This document shows, piece by piece, positions 17,549-26,980 of a DNA stretch of 64,000 bases. Within the stretch, counting starts at the first letter, position 1. The number at the start of each line of letters is the position of its first letter. Where the stretch lies: the NCBI GenBank assembly GCA_963519845.1, contig CAUQNX010000001.1, positions 62,001 to 126,000 on the forward strand. The letters run 5' to 3'. A program made the position numbers and the translations under genes. The notes under the pieces were generated by a model that worked only from the letters and a program-made list of their open reading frames with translations, did no database searches and was not told where the DNA came from. The DNA is from Moellerella sp963519845 (GTDB taxonomy: Bacteria > Pseudomonadota > Gammaproteobacteria > Enterobacterales > Enterobacteriaceae).

Positions 17549-18976
17549 TTATTTTTTCTTCTTCGCTTTAGCATTTGGTAAGTCAGTAATACTACCTTCG
17601 TAGATTTCTGCCGCCATACCGATTGATTCATATAACGTTGGGTGAGCATGAATAGTTAATGCTAAATCTTCAGCATCACAACCCATCTCGATAGCTAAGC
17701 CGATTTCACCTAACAACTCACCACCGTTAGCACCCACAATAGCACCACCGATAATACGGTTAGATTTTTTATCAAAAATCAGTTTAGTCATACCTTCTGA
17801 ACAATCTGAAGCAATCGCACGGCCAGAGGCAGCCCAAGGGAATGTAGCAACTTCATAGCTAATATTCTGCTCTTTTGCTTCTTTTTCAGTCAGGCCAACC
17901 CATGCGACTTCTGGTTCAGTATAGGCAATAGAAGGGATCACTTTTGGATCAAAGTAGTGCTTCAGACCCGAAATAACTTCAGCTGCAACGTGACCTTCAT
18001 GAACGCCTTTATGTGCCAACATAGGTTGACCCACAATATCACCAATCGCATAAATATGAGGAACATTGGTGCGCATTTGCTTATCGACACGGATAAATCC
18101 ACGTTCGTCAACTTCAACGCCAGCTTGGCCAGCATCAAGTGATTTACCATTTGGCACACGGCCGATTGCCACCAATACAGCATCGTAACGCTGTGGTTCT
18201 GCTGGTGCTTTTTTACCTTCCATCGTGACATAGATACCGTCTGGCTTAGCTTCAACAGCCGTCACTTTGGTTTCAAGCATCAGATTGAATTTCTTGCTAA
18301 TCTGACGAGTAAAGACTTTAACCACATCTTTATCAGCAGCTGGGATCACTTGGTCAAACATCTCGACAACATCAACAGTTGAACCTAGTGCATGATAAAC
18401 AGTACCCATTTCCAGACCAATGATACCACCGCCCATAACTAATAGACGGCCTGGAACTTCTTTCAGTTTCAGTGCATCGGTTGAATCCCAAACACGAGGA
18501 TCTTCATGAGGAATAAATGGCAGCTGAATAGGACGTGAGCCCGCAGCAATGATGGCGTTTTCAAAATTAATCGTCGTTGCGCCATTTTCACCGTTAACAA
18601 CCAGTGTATTAGCACCTGTAAAATTACCTGTACCATTAACAACTGTCACTTTACGGCCTTTCGCCATACCAGCTAAACCCGTTGTTAATTGTGTAATAAC
18701 TTTATCTTTCCACAAGCGAACTTTATCAATATCAGTTTTTGGCTCACCAAATACAATACCGTGTTCAGCGAGTGCTTTCGCTTCTTCAATGACTTTAGCG
18801 ACGTGGAGTAATGCTTTTGAAGGGATACAACCAACGTTAAGACAAACACCACCCAGCGTTGAGTAGCGTTCAACTAACACAGTTTCAAGACCTAAGTCAG
18901 CGCAACGGAACGCTGCGGAATATCCAGCAGGACCCGCACCAAGAACGACAACCTGTGCTTTAATTTCAGTACTCAT
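17549..18976 (-). CDS. lpdA: Dihydrolipoyl dehydrogenase (E3)
   Basis: FAD/NAD-dependent E3 subunit shared by the pyruvate and 2-oxoglutarate dehydrogenase complexes and glycine cleavage. The second of two tandem ATGs is best spaced from the AAGAGG site and gives 475 residues. The FAD motif GAGPAGYSAA is at residues 13-22, the redox disulfide is C45/C50 in GGVCLNVGC, the NAD motif GGGIIGLEMG is near residue 180 and the active-site His-Glu pair is in HAHPTLYE near 445. A terminator-like hairpin separates it from aceF, so it may be transcribed both from the operon and from its own promoter, as in E. coli. Confidence 0.98.
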   Translation of the reverse strand: MSTEIKAQVVVLGAGPAGYSAAFRCADLGLETVLVERYSTLGGVCLNVGCIPSKALLHVAKVIEEAKALAEHGIVFGEPKTDIDKVRLWKDKVITQLTTGLAGMAKGRKVTVVNGTGNFTGANTLVVNGENGATTINFENAIIAAGSRPIQLPFIPHEDPRVWDSTDALKLKEVPGRLLVMGGGIIGLEMGTVYHALGSTVDVVEMFDQVIPAADKDVVKVFTRQISKKFNLMLETKVTAVEAKPDGIYVTMEGKKAPAEPQRYDAVLVAIGRVPNGKSLDAGQAGVEVDERGFIRVDKQMRTNVPHIYAIGDIVGQPMLAHKGVHEGHVAAEVISGLKHYFDPKVIPSIAYTEPEVAWVGLTEKEAKEQNISYEVATFPWAASGRAIASDCSEGMTKLIFDKKSNRIIGGAIVGANGGELLGEIGLAIEMGCDAEDLALTIHAHPTLYESIGMAAEIYEGSITDLPNAKAKKKK

Positions 18977-19149
18977 CATGACCTCTTATTGTTTTGTCCG
19001 GCGGTTCAGACAAAAAAACGAGTTATTCCACCGAGACGTACAGACTGCGAGCAGTTTACAGAATTGTTAACACCCTGAAAAGGATCATTACGTGACGAAA
19101 CTCTCAACCTTTTGGGATGAACAGAAAATAATTCTGTCTCATGTTAAAT

Positions 19150-19181
19150 AAATAAGACCGGCCTCTCAGCCGGTCTATTTT
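19150..19181. terminator. Terminator-like hairpin after aceF
   Basis: A perfect 8-bp GC-rich stem AGACCGGC/GCCGGTCT with a 6-base loop directly after aceF. The minus-strand side is followed by TTATTTATTT, an interrupted T run, so termination before lpdA may be partial. Confidence 0.7.
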
Positions 19182-19184
19182 TGA

Positions 19185-21047
19185 TTACATCACCAGACGG
19201 CGAATATCGCTCATTAATTCACCAATACGCGTAATGAAACGTGCGCCATCAGCACCATCAATAACACGATGGTCAAAAGAGAGAGACATAGGTAATGTCA
19301 GTCTTGGGACAAACTCACTACCATTCCAAACTGGTTTCATCGCTGAACGAGACAGACCCATGATAGCGACTTCAGGTGCATTAACAATCGGTGCAAAACC
19401 GGTTGTACCAATACCACCCAGACTCGAAATCGTGAAGCAACCGCCTTGCATATCAGCGGCTGTCAGTTTACCTGAACGTGCTTTCTTAGAAATTTCCGCC
19501 AGTTCGCGTGATAGCTCAACAATACCTTTCTTATTAACATCTTTAAATACAGGTACAACTAAACCGTTTGGTGTATCAACGGCAATACCGATATTAATAT
19601 ATTTCTTCAGGAATAGGCGTTGAGCATCTTCAGAAATTGAGCTATTGAAACGTGGCATCTCTTCTAACGCACGAGCCGCCGCTTTCATCACAAACACCAG
19701 TGGCGTAATTTTAACGCCTAGCTGTTTCTTCTCAGCTTCTTTATTCTGTTGTTTACGGAACTCTTCAACTTCGGTGATATCCGCATCTTCCATCAGAGTC
19801 ACATGCGGGATCATCATCCAGTTACGGCTGAGGTTAGCGCCTGAAATCTTCTGAATACGACCCAGTTCAACTTCTTCCACTTCACCGAATTTGCTGTAAT
19901 CAATTTTCGGCCATGGCAACATGCCTGGAATACCACCACCAGTCGCAGCTGGAGCTGTTTCAGCACGTTTAATCGCATCTTTAACATAGCTTTGAACGTC
20001 TTCACGCAAGATACGACCTTTACGACCCGTACCTTTTACTTTCGCTAAGTTAACACCAAATTCACGCGCTAAACGGCGAATAACAGGTGTTGCATGAACG
20101 TAAGCGTCATTTTCGACAAATTCATTTTTGCTATCAGCCGCTTTGGCAGCTGGTGCAGCGGTCGCTGGAGCAGGTGCTGAGGCCGGAGCCGGAGCAGCTT
20201 GAGCTACAGGTACAGCTCCTGCTACTTCAAACACCATAATCAGTGAGCCAGTTTTAACTTTATCGCCCGCAGCAATTTTGATCTCTTTAACTACACCAGC
20301 AAAAGGTGCAGGAACTTCCATTGATGCCTTGTCGCCTTCAACAGTGATAATAGATTGTTCAGCGCTAACTGAATCCCCTACTTTCACCATGATCTCAGTG
20401 ACTTCAACTTCATCACCACCGATATCAGGTACATTAACATCTTTGGCTGCAGAGGCAGCAGGTGCCGCGGCAGTTGGTGCTGGAGTAGCTTGAGCCGCAA
20501 CAGGCGCCGCTGAACCAGCAACTTCAAATACCATGATCAGAGAACCCGTTTTAACTTTATCGCCCGCAGCGATTTTGATCTCTTTCAATGTACCTGCGAA
20601 AGGTGCTGGGACTTCCATTGACGCTTTATCGCCTTCAACGGTGATCAATGATTGTTCTTCACTGATAGCATCGCCAACTTTCACCATGATTTCAGTGACT
20701 TCTACTTCATCATCACCAATATCAGGGACAGCCACTTCTTTCAGTTCAGCCGCTGCTGGCGCTGAGGGTGCTGGCGCTGCTGCTTGCTGTGCAGGTGCAG
20801 CAGTAGCGGCACCTTCAGCTGATTCGAAAATCATGATTAATTTGCCTGTCGCGACAGTATCGCCGACAGCAACTTTAATTTCTTTAACCACACCAGCTTT
20901 AGGTGAAGGAACTTCCATCGAAGCCTTATCACCTTCAACTGTAATTAGTGATTGTTCTACTTCAACTTTATCACCAACTTTGACCATAATTTCGGTTACT
21001 TCAACTTCATCTGCACCGATATCAGGTACTTGGATTTCAATAGACAT
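19185..21047 (-). CDS. aceF: Pyruvate dehydrogenase E2, dihydrolipoyl acetyltransferase
   Basis: Core E2 subunit that transfers acetyl groups from E1 to CoA. The 620 residues carry three lipoyl domains, each with the GDKASM lipoylation motif (Lys41, Lys141, Lys240). They are separated by Ala/Pro-rich flexible linkers and followed by the E1/E3-binding domain (about 315-365, VRRLAREFG-like HATPVIRRLAREFGVNL). The catalytic acyltransferase domain contains His593 and Asp597 in DHRVIDGADG. Three lipoyl domains match E. coli. It starts 13 bp after aceE with the same strand and operon. Confidence 0.98.
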   Translation of the reverse strand: MSIEIQVPDIGADEVEVTEIMVKVGDKVEVEQSLITVEGDKASMEVPSPKAGVVKEIKVAVGDTVATGKLIMIFESAEGAATAAPAQQAAAPAPSAPAAAELKEVAVPDIGDDEVEVTEIMVKVGDAISEEQSLITVEGDKASMEVPAPFAGTLKEIKIAAGDKVKTGSLIMVFEVAGSAAPVAAQATPAPTAAAPAASAAKDVNVPDIGGDEVEVTEIMVKVGDSVSAEQSIITVEGDKASMEVPAPFAGVVKEIKIAAGDKVKTGSLIMVFEVAGAVPVAQAAPAPASAPAPATAAPAAKAADSKNEFVENDAYVHATPVIRRLAREFGVNLAKVKGTGRKGRILREDVQSYVKDAIKRAETAPAATGGGIPGMLPWPKIDYSKFGEVEEVELGRIQKISGANLSRNWMMIPHVTLMEDADITEVEEFRKQQNKEAEKKQLGVKITPLVFVMKAAARALEEMPRFNSSISEDAQRLFLKKYINIGIAVDTPNGLVVPVFKDVNKKGIVELSRELAEISKKARSGKLTAADMQGGCFTISSLGGIGTTGFAPIVNAPEVAIMGLSRSAMKPVWNGSEFVPRLTLPMSLSFDHRVIDGADGARFITRIGELMSDIRRLVM

Positions 21048-21060
21048 TGATAATTACCTC

Positions 21061-23730
21061 TTATGCCACGCGTGGGTTAACTTTCTCAGGGTTGATGTTG
21101 TATTTTTTAATCGCTTCTTCAACGATTTTCACATCAACTTCGCCACGTTTAGCCAGTTCGCCCAGTGCCGCAACAACCACGTAAGAAGTATCAACTTCAA
21201 AATGGTGACGCAGATTTTCACGGCTGTCAGAACGACCAAATCCATCAGTTCCTAGGACACGATAGTCACTTGCTGGAACAAAAGTACGGATCTGCTCGGC
21301 AAACAGTTTCATATAGTCAGTAGATGCCACAGCAGGTGCATCATTCATCACTTGAGCAACGTAAGGAACACGTGGTGTCTCAGATGGGTGTAACATGTTC
21401 CAACGCTCACAATCTTGACCTTCACGAGCCAGTTCAGTGAATGAAGTAACACTATAAACATCTGAACCAATACCATAGTCCGCAGCCAGCACTTGTGCCG
21501 CTTCACGCACATGACGCATCATTGAGCCAGAACCTAACAGCTGAACTTTACCTTTGCCTTTAGCTTCAACAGTTTCCAGTTTATAGATACCTTTACGGAT
21601 ACCTTCTTCTGAACCTGCTGGCATAGCTGGCATGAAATAGTTTTCATTCAGAGTAGTGATGTAGTAGTACACATTTTCCTGAGCATCACCATACATGCGC
21701 TCTAAACCATCATGCATAATGACAGCTACTTCATAAGCATAAGCTGGGTCATAAGAGATACAGTTAGGGATAGTCAGTGATTGAATATGGCTATGACCAT
21801 CTTCGTGTTGCAGACCTTCACCATTTAGCGTTGTACGGCCTGAAGTACCACCGATCAGGAAGCCACGTGCTTGTTGGTCACCCGCTGCCCACATAAGATC
21901 GCCGATACGTTGGAAACCAAACATTGAGTAGTAGACATAGAATGGGATCATCGGCAGATTGTTAGTGCTATAAGAAGTTGCCGCAGCCAGCCAAGATGCA
22001 CCCGCACCCAGCTCATTAATCCCTTCTTGCAGGATTTGGCCTTTTTCATCTTCTTTATAGTAAGCAACTTGCTCACGATCTTGAGGCGTATATTTTTGTC
22101 CGTTCGGGCTATAAATACCGATTTGACGGAATAGACCTTCCATACCAAAGGTACGAGCTTCATCCGCAATGATTGGGACTAAACGGTCTTTAATCGATTT
22201 GTTTTTCAACATCACGTTAAGTACACGTACAAACGCAATAGTCGTTGAGATCTCTTTAGACTGCTCTTCCAACAACTGGTTGAATTCACTCAGCGCAGGG
22301 ATCTCTAATTTTTCAGAGAAATGCGTACGGCGCTGTGGAAGATAACCACCTAATGCTTCGCGACGACCGTGAAGATATTTGTACTCTTCAGAATCTTTAT
22401 CAAAGGTAATTAATGGCAGTTTTTCAACTTGATCATCAGCGACAGGAACATTGAAACGATCACGGAAGTGATAAACACCTTCCATATTCATTTTTTTCAC
22501 TTGGTGAGCAATGTTCTTACCTTCGGCAGTTTCACCCATACCATAACCTTTGATGGTTTGAGCTAGGATCACAGTCGCTTTGCCTTTGGTTTCTGCAGCT
22601 TTCTGGAATGCGGCAAAAACTTTCTTAGGATCGTGACCACCACGGTTCAACGCCCAAATTTCATCATCAGTCATATCTTTGACTAATGCAGCTGTTTCTG
22701 GGTAACGATTGAAGAAGTGCTCGCGGACATAAGCGCCATCTCTAGACTTAAACGTCTGATAGTCACCATCCAGCGTTTCATTCATCAGTTGGATCAATTT
22801 ACCGCTAGTATCTTTGCGCAGTAATTCATCCCAACGATCGCCCCACATAACTTTAATAACTTGCCAGCCAGCACCACTAAAGATACCTTCCAGCTCATTA
22901 ACAATCTTGCCATTACCCGTAACTGGGCCATCAAGGCGTTGTAAGTTACAGTTAACAACAAAGACCAGATTATCCAGTTTTTCACGGGTTGCGATAGTGA
23001 TCGCACCTTTTGATTCTGGCTCATCCATTTCGCCATCACCAAGGAAAGCGTAAACAGTTTGTGCTGTAGTATTTTTCAGGCCACGGTGATTTAGATATTT
23101 CAGGAACTTAGCCTGATAAATCGCCGTTAGTGGTCCTAGACCCATAGATACAGTCGGGAACTGCCAGAATTCAGGCATCAATTTCGGGTGTGGATAAGAA
23201 GATAAACCTTTACCACCAATTTCTTGACGGAAATTATTCAGTTGCTCTTCACTTATGCGGCCTTCTAGGAAAGCACGGGCATAGATACCTGGAGAGATAT
23301 GACCTTGGAAATAAACTAAATCACCGCCATCCGTGTCGTTTGTCGCATGGAAGAAATGGTTAAAACAAACTTCATACAAGGTAGCTGCAGACTGGTAAGA
23401 AGCCATATGGCCGCCCAAGTCCAGATCCTTTTTAGAAGCACGAAGAACCATCATGACTGCGTTCCAACGAATAGCAGAGCGAATACGACGCTCCAAATCC
23501 ATGTTACCAGGATACTCAGGCTCATCCTCTACAGCAATTGTGTTGATATAATCGAGACTACCAGCAGTACCAGCAGCTACGTTAACTCCACCTTTACGTG
23601 CTTGATTCAGTACTTGATCAATAATGTACTGTGCACGATCAACACCTTCTTCACGGATGACCGATTCGATCGCTTGTAGCCAGTCGCGAGTTTCGATCGG
23701 ATCCACGTCATTTTTTAACATACCTGACAT
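21061..23730 (-). CDS. aceE: Pyruvate dehydrogenase E1 component
   Basis: Homodimeric thiamine-diphosphate E1 that decarboxylates pyruvate and acetylates the lipoyl groups of AceF. The 889 residues (887 in E. coli) show the ThDP/Mg motif GDGEMDEPES near residue 230, HQVKKMN in the mobile loop near 405, and DGFGRSDSRENLRHHFEVD near the C-terminus. The start ATG follows ATAAGGAATAAACC, very like the E. coli leader. A 176-bp gap to pdhR contains a short coupled ORF (see 23847-23906). Control by PdhR is expected. Confidence 0.98.
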   Translation of the reverse strand: MSGMLKNDVDPIETRDWLQAIESVIREEGVDRAQYIIDQVLNQARKGGVNVAAGTAGSLDYINTIAVEDEPEYPGNMDLERRIRSAIRWNAVMMVLRASKKDLDLGGHMASYQSAATLYEVCFNHFFHATNDTDGGDLVYFQGHISPGIYARAFLEGRISEEQLNNFRQEIGGKGLSSYPHPKLMPEFWQFPTVSMGLGPLTAIYQAKFLKYLNHRGLKNTTAQTVYAFLGDGEMDEPESKGAITIATREKLDNLVFVVNCNLQRLDGPVTGNGKIVNELEGIFSGAGWQVIKVMWGDRWDELLRKDTSGKLIQLMNETLDGDYQTFKSRDGAYVREHFFNRYPETAALVKDMTDDEIWALNRGGHDPKKVFAAFQKAAETKGKATVILAQTIKGYGMGETAEGKNIAHQVKKMNMEGVYHFRDRFNVPVADDQVEKLPLITFDKDSEEYKYLHGRREALGGYLPQRRTHFSEKLEIPALSEFNQLLEEQSKEISTTIAFVRVLNVMLKNKSIKDRLVPIIADEARTFGMEGLFRQIGIYSPNGQKYTPQDREQVAYYKEDEKGQILQEGINELGAGASWLAAATSYSTNNLPMIPFYVYYSMFGFQRIGDLMWAAGDQQARGFLIGGTSGRTTLNGEGLQHEDGHSHIQSLTIPNCISYDPAYAYEVAVIMHDGLERMYGDAQENVYYYITTLNENYFMPAMPAGSEEGIRKGIYKLETVEAKGKGKVQLLGSGSMMRHVREAAQVLAADYGIGSDVYSVTSFTELAREGQDCERWNMLHPSETPRVPYVAQVMNDAPAVASTDYMKLFAEQIRTFVPASDYRVLGTDGFGRSDSRENLRHHFEVDTSYVVVAALGELAKRGEVDVKIVEEAIKKYNINPEKVNPRVA

Positions 23731-23846
23731 GGTTTATTCCTTATATGTTATCTGATTTTAATGTTTATATGGAGCCTACCTGCTCGGTCTTCTATGTAGA
23801 GAAAACAGAGAAAAACGAGGAGATAGGCCCTGCTGTTGTTGCTGCT

Positions 23847-23906
23847 TTAACTCTTTCGAGTAATAGCAATAATGCAGATGCAGCAGCCAAGATCTACATT
23901 ACTCAT
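23847..23906 (-). CDS. Possible 19-residue leader-like ORF in the aceE leader
   Basis: The ATG at 23906 follows the pdhR stop codon directly (TAA-ATG), so it could be translated by ribosomes finishing pdhR. The frame reads MSNVDLGCCICIIAITRKS and stops. It is rich in Cys (3 of 19) and Ile (4 of 19). CTGCTGC in the ORF can pair with GCAGCAACAACAGCAG just after its stop, giving a possible leader hairpin before aceE. There is no strong ribosome binding site. It is unlike any leader peptide I recognise and may be fortuitous. Confidence 0.3.
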   Translation of the reverse strand: MSNVDLGCCICIIAITRKS

Positions 23907-24671
23907 TTAATTCGGATGTTGCTGTAAACGACGTAAAGAGCGTTCTTTACGGGTTTTTTCACGACTCATATCGAGCAAAATATCTTCCAGAAATGCCAAA
24001 TGACGATGAGAGGCTTCACGGGCTTTTTCAGGTTCACGTGCCACAATAGCAGAAAAAATCTGCGCACGATGTTCACTTACTGCCGCGTACATCTCTTTTC
24101 GGGTAGATAAAAACTCAAAATTTTGTCTGATATTTTGCTCTAGCATCTGCTCCATGCTGCGGAGTAAATGCAAAAGCACAACATTATGAGCCGCTTCTGT
24201 GACAATCAGTTGATACTGTAAAACAGCATTAGATTCAGCATCTAAATCTCCGCTATTCTTAGCTTCTTCAATTAGAAAGTAACTTTTACGAATACGCTCT
24301 AAATCTTCATCTGTGCCACGCAGTGCCGCGTAATAAGCAGCTATGCCTTCTAGCGCATGACGAGTTTCAAGAAGATCAAATTGAGATTCAGGATGTTCAG
24401 CAAGCAATTCGACTAATGGGTCACTAAAACTTTGCCAAAGATTATTTTGGACAAAGGTTCCACCACCTTGACGACGAAGTAGCAGCCCTTTTGCTTCTAA
24501 TTTTTGAACTGCTTCACGCAGAGACGGCCTAGAGACGTCGAACTGTTTTGCTAGTTCACGTTCTGGAAGTAACTTTTCACCAGGGCGCAATGTCCCTTCA
24601 AGTATCAGATGCTCGAGACGTTGTTCAATAACATCGGATAGTTTTGGTTGGCGAATTTTACTATAAGTCAT
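23907..24671 (-). CDS. pdhR: Pyruvate dehydrogenase repressor PdhR
   Basis: GntR/FadR-family repressor that releases DNA on binding pyruvate and controls pdhR-aceEF-lpdA and respiratory genes. The start MTYSKIRQPKLSDVIEQ at 24671 gives 254 residues, identical to E. coli; an ATG three codons earlier is possible. The winged helix (residues about 10-75) includes LAKQFDVSRPSLREAVQKLEAKGLL. The C-terminal FCD domain holds the metal/ligand residues around DLLETRHALEG and TEAAHNVVL. A perfect operator lies about 55 bp upstream, consistent with autoregulation. Confidence 0.97.
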   Translation of the reverse strand: MTYSKIRQPKLSDVIEQRLEHLILEGTLRPGEKLLPERELAKQFDVSRPSLREAVQKLEAKGLLLRRQGGGTFVQNNLWQSFSDPLVELLAEHPESQFDLLETRHALEGIAAYYAALRGTDEDLERIRKSYFLIEEAKNSGDLDAESNAVLQYQLIVTEAAHNVVLLHLLRSMEQMLEQNIRQNFEFLSTRKEMYAAVSEHRAQIFSAIVAREPEKAREASHRHLAFLEDILLDMSREKTRKERSLRRLQQHPN

Positions 24672-24723
24672 AATCTGCATTTATCATATGTGAGTAAATA
24701 TTGATTTAGATTCACTTAAAGTC

Positions 24724-24740
24724 AATTGGTAATACCAATT
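24724..24740. promoter_or_regulatory. PdhR operator
   Basis: AATTGGTAATACCAATT is a perfect palindrome of the PdhR consensus AATTGGT-N3-ACCAATT. It is centred about 60 bp upstream of the pdhR start codon, where the E. coli operon also has its operator. This is strong motif and context evidence for pyruvate-responsive autoregulation of the operon. Confidence 0.93.
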
Positions 24741-25313
24741 AATCTTATGGGCTGATAAAGTAACAAAGTATTCACTAACTGTCTATAAAGACATTGCTTC
24801 AAATCATAAAATCCTGCAACTTTTAACATTTATTTGATGATTTAGCATAAAAGGATAAGTTTCTCACTTCTGCTGAATGCCTAAATTTTAACAACTCATA
24901 CAACTTTCAATACCTAAATACGCAAGCTGAAGCGATGCAGCTGACCACTTAATGAATAAATACCCACTCATATAAGATAAGAAAACATAATTAGTCAGCA
25001 TATTTTCTGAGTTAACTCAACTCTAATTGATTCTAGTTTCAATTTGTATGGATTTATCATGCTAGACCTTAGGCTCAACTAGACGATTCAGATGATAGTT
25101 ATCCCTTAACTAATAATCAAAACCCTATACTATTTACATTAATTTTAGATCAAATAAATAAACTCGCTCACTAATTCCGGTTTAAATAGTGTAAATAACT
25201 GCAATGATAAGCAGGAAAATCTAGCTAAATACGTTAATTTTACGGCGGACAATCAGAAGTAAAAGACGATAATTTTACCGCCTTTCTGAATGAATAGCAG
25301 AACTTAACGTAAA

Positions 25314-25359
25314 ATACCCATCATATTTCAAATAGTTGCTCAACTAGCTATAATTTGAA
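25314..25359. repeat. Degenerate palindromic repeat-like sequence
   Basis: The sequence ATACCCATCATATTTCAAAT followed by AGTTGCT and then CAACTAGCTATAATTTGAA forms an imperfect inverted repeat. Its left arm resembles the ATACCCATCATA-CTTCAAGTTGC start of dispersed palindromic elements that I recall from Yersinia, Photorhabdus and relatives. Only one decayed copy is visible in this window, so the family assignment is tentative. Confidence 0.4.
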
Positions 25360-25380
25360 TTATTAATAGATATAGATAGA

Positions 25381-26274
25381 TCACACAAAGCGCATCGAAA
25401 GATCCATTGCTCGAATATGCTTAGTTAGTGCGCCAACAGAAATATAATCAATTCCGGTTTCGGCAAATTCTTTTAGTGTTTCTAGTGTGACATTTCCCGA
25501 TACTTCAAGTGCAGCTTTACCATCATTAAGTACAACGGCTTCTTTCATCATAACTTGGGTGAAATTATCCAGCATAATAATATCGGCATCAGCTTTAATT
25601 GCTTGAAGTAATTCAGTCAAATTTTCGACTTCAACTTCCACAGGGACATCAGGATGAGACAAACGAGCCGCTTGTACCGCGTTTGCCACAGAACCTGCGG
25701 AAATAATATGATTTTCTTTAATTAAAAAAGCATCAGATAACCCTAATCTATGATTCAGCCCACCACCACATAAAACGGCATATTTTAACGCCGTCCTTAA
25801 ACCGGGAATCGTTTTTCGCGTATCTAACAGCTTTGCATGTGTCCCTTGCAGTTGCGCCGTATATTCAGCGGTTATTGTAGAGACTGCGGAAAGTGTTTGA
25901 ATAAAATTCAGTGCAGTACGTTCTCCTGCTAACAATATCTGTGCGGGCCCAGTCAGTTCACACAGGGTTTGGTTTTCTACCAGCTGCTCGCCGTCAGCCA
26001 CAGACCAATTAATTGCCACATTATCGCCACCTAATTGTTCAAAAACGGCCTCAAGCCATCTCTGCCCGCAAAAAACACCTTTTTCACGCGTAATAATCCT
26101 TGCTGTGACTTGCTTATCCTCTGGTAGCAGTTGTCCTGTGATATCCTGACGATAATCCGTTGATTGACCAAGATCCTCCATCAGCGCTAGTGCAACCTTC
26201 TCGGGTATATCAGTGACCAGTTGATTCATTAATAACTGTTTTCTTTGCTCTATATCGTAGCGTCTTGTCATCAT
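25381..26274 (-). CDS. nadC: Quinolinate phosphoribosyltransferase NadC
   Basis: Makes nicotinate mononucleotide from quinolinate and PRPP in de novo NAD synthesis. The 297 residues equal the E. coli length. Key segments are GERTALNFIQTLSAVST near residue 130, LLDTRKTIPGLRTALKYAV near 160, the NHRLGLSDAFLIKENHI block near 185, and EVEVENL followed by DIIMLDN. GGAG precedes two tandem ATGs; either may start. It is divergent from ampD, as in E. coli, but the pair is in the opposite orientation relative to pdhR and ppdD compared with E. coli. Confidence 0.97.
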   Translation of the reverse strand: MMTRRYDIEQRKQLLMNQLVTDIPEKVALALMEDLGQSTDYRQDITGQLLPEDKQVTARIITREKGVFCGQRWLEAVFEQLGGDNVAINWSVADGEQLVENQTLCELTGPAQILLAGERTALNFIQTLSAVSTITAEYTAQLQGTHAKLLDTRKTIPGLRTALKYAVLCGGGLNHRLGLSDAFLIKENHIISAGSVANAVQAARLSHPDVPVEVEVENLTELLQAIKADADIIMLDNFTQVMMKEAVVLNDGKAALEVSGNVTLETLKEFAETGIDYISVGALTKHIRAMDLSMRFV

Positions 26275-26427
26275 TAAAACTCCAAAAATATCCGTGGCTT
26301 TGTTGTAGCTATGCTAATCTTTCCTAACTAGGATCTCGAATCTTGATCTAGATAAAAATTTAATACGTAGAATTCAATATACGCAAAAATCAATACACGT
26401 AAAATCAAAATCTTAAGGTTCATCATT

Positions 26428-26973
26428 ATGAAAATACAGGATGGTTGGATAAAAGATATTACACATATCTCCTCTCCTCATCATGATCAGCGCCCTCTTG
26501 GCGTCGATCCCTCTCTCTTGGTTATCCATAATATCAGCCTTCCACCCGGTCAATTCGGTGGTAATGCAATTAATGCGCTATTTATGGGGCTGTTAAATCC
26601 TGCTGAACACCCTTTTTTCGAGCAAATCAAAGGATTGCGTGTTTCTGCACATTGCCTTATACGTCGTGATGGTGAGATCATTCAGTATGTTCCTTTTCAT
26701 CTACGTGCATGGCATGCGGGTTTATCTGTTTATCAAGGCCAAGAGAAGTGCAATGATTTTTCAATCGGTATTGAGCTTGAAGGAACCGATTATCAACCCT
26801 TTACCCCAGAACAGTATTTAACCTTAAGTGAGATAACCAAGGCACTTTTGTTACATTACCCTCTAATAAGCGGCAATATTACTGGACATAGCGATATTGC
26901 ACCGGGTCGTAAAACTGATCCTGGTCCTTATTTCAATTGGGACCGATATAGAAAATTACTATCTGATATCTAA
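26428..26973 (+). CDS. ampD: 1,6-anhydro-N-acetylmuramyl-L-alanine amidase AmpD
   Basis: Cytosolic zinc amidase that recycles anhydromuropeptides and thereby lowers the inducer of AmpR-controlled beta-lactamase. The 181 residues (183 in E. coli) have the zinc ligands: His34 in LVIHNISLPPG, and a His and Asp in TGHSDIAPGRKTDPGP near residues 154-164; the catalytic Glu is in IGIELEG near 116. Its usual partner ampE is absent downstream. It is followed instead by a hairpin and the ppdD-hofBC genes. Confidence 0.96.
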   Translation: MKIQDGWIKDITHISSPHHDQRPLGVDPSLLVIHNISLPPGQFGGNAINALFMGLLNPAEHPFFEQIKGLRVSAHCLIRRDGEIIQYVPFHLRAWHAGLSVYQGQEKCNDFSIGIELEGTDYQPFTPEQYLTLSEITKALLLHYPLISGNITGHSDIAPGRKTDPGPYFNWDRYRKLLSDI

Positions 26974-26980
26974 CTTATTA

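Larger units (their letters stand above)
24672..25380. other. pdhR-nadC intergenic region with no gene
   Basis: This 709-bp AT-rich gap carries the PdhR operator next to pdhR and a repeat-like inverted sequence next to nadC (25314-25359). The segment 24920-24975 also has short fragments (GCAAGCTGAAGCGATGCAGC, then ATACCCACTCATAT) recalling the same repeat type. In E. coli this interval holds aroP, ampE and ampD. I see no remnant of aroP or ampE here. Confidence 0.55.

Noticed and set aside
20533..21255. 240-codon plus-strand frame opposite aceF and aceE
   Set aside because: The repeated Ser/Thr/Ile pattern is the antisense of the repeated lipoyl domains. The real coding strand is the minus strand with unmistakable E2 homology.
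23745..23927. 60-codon plus-strand frame across the pdhR-aceE spacer
   Set aside because: It runs against the operon, has no ribosome binding site and overlaps both the leader-like ORF and the pdhR end.
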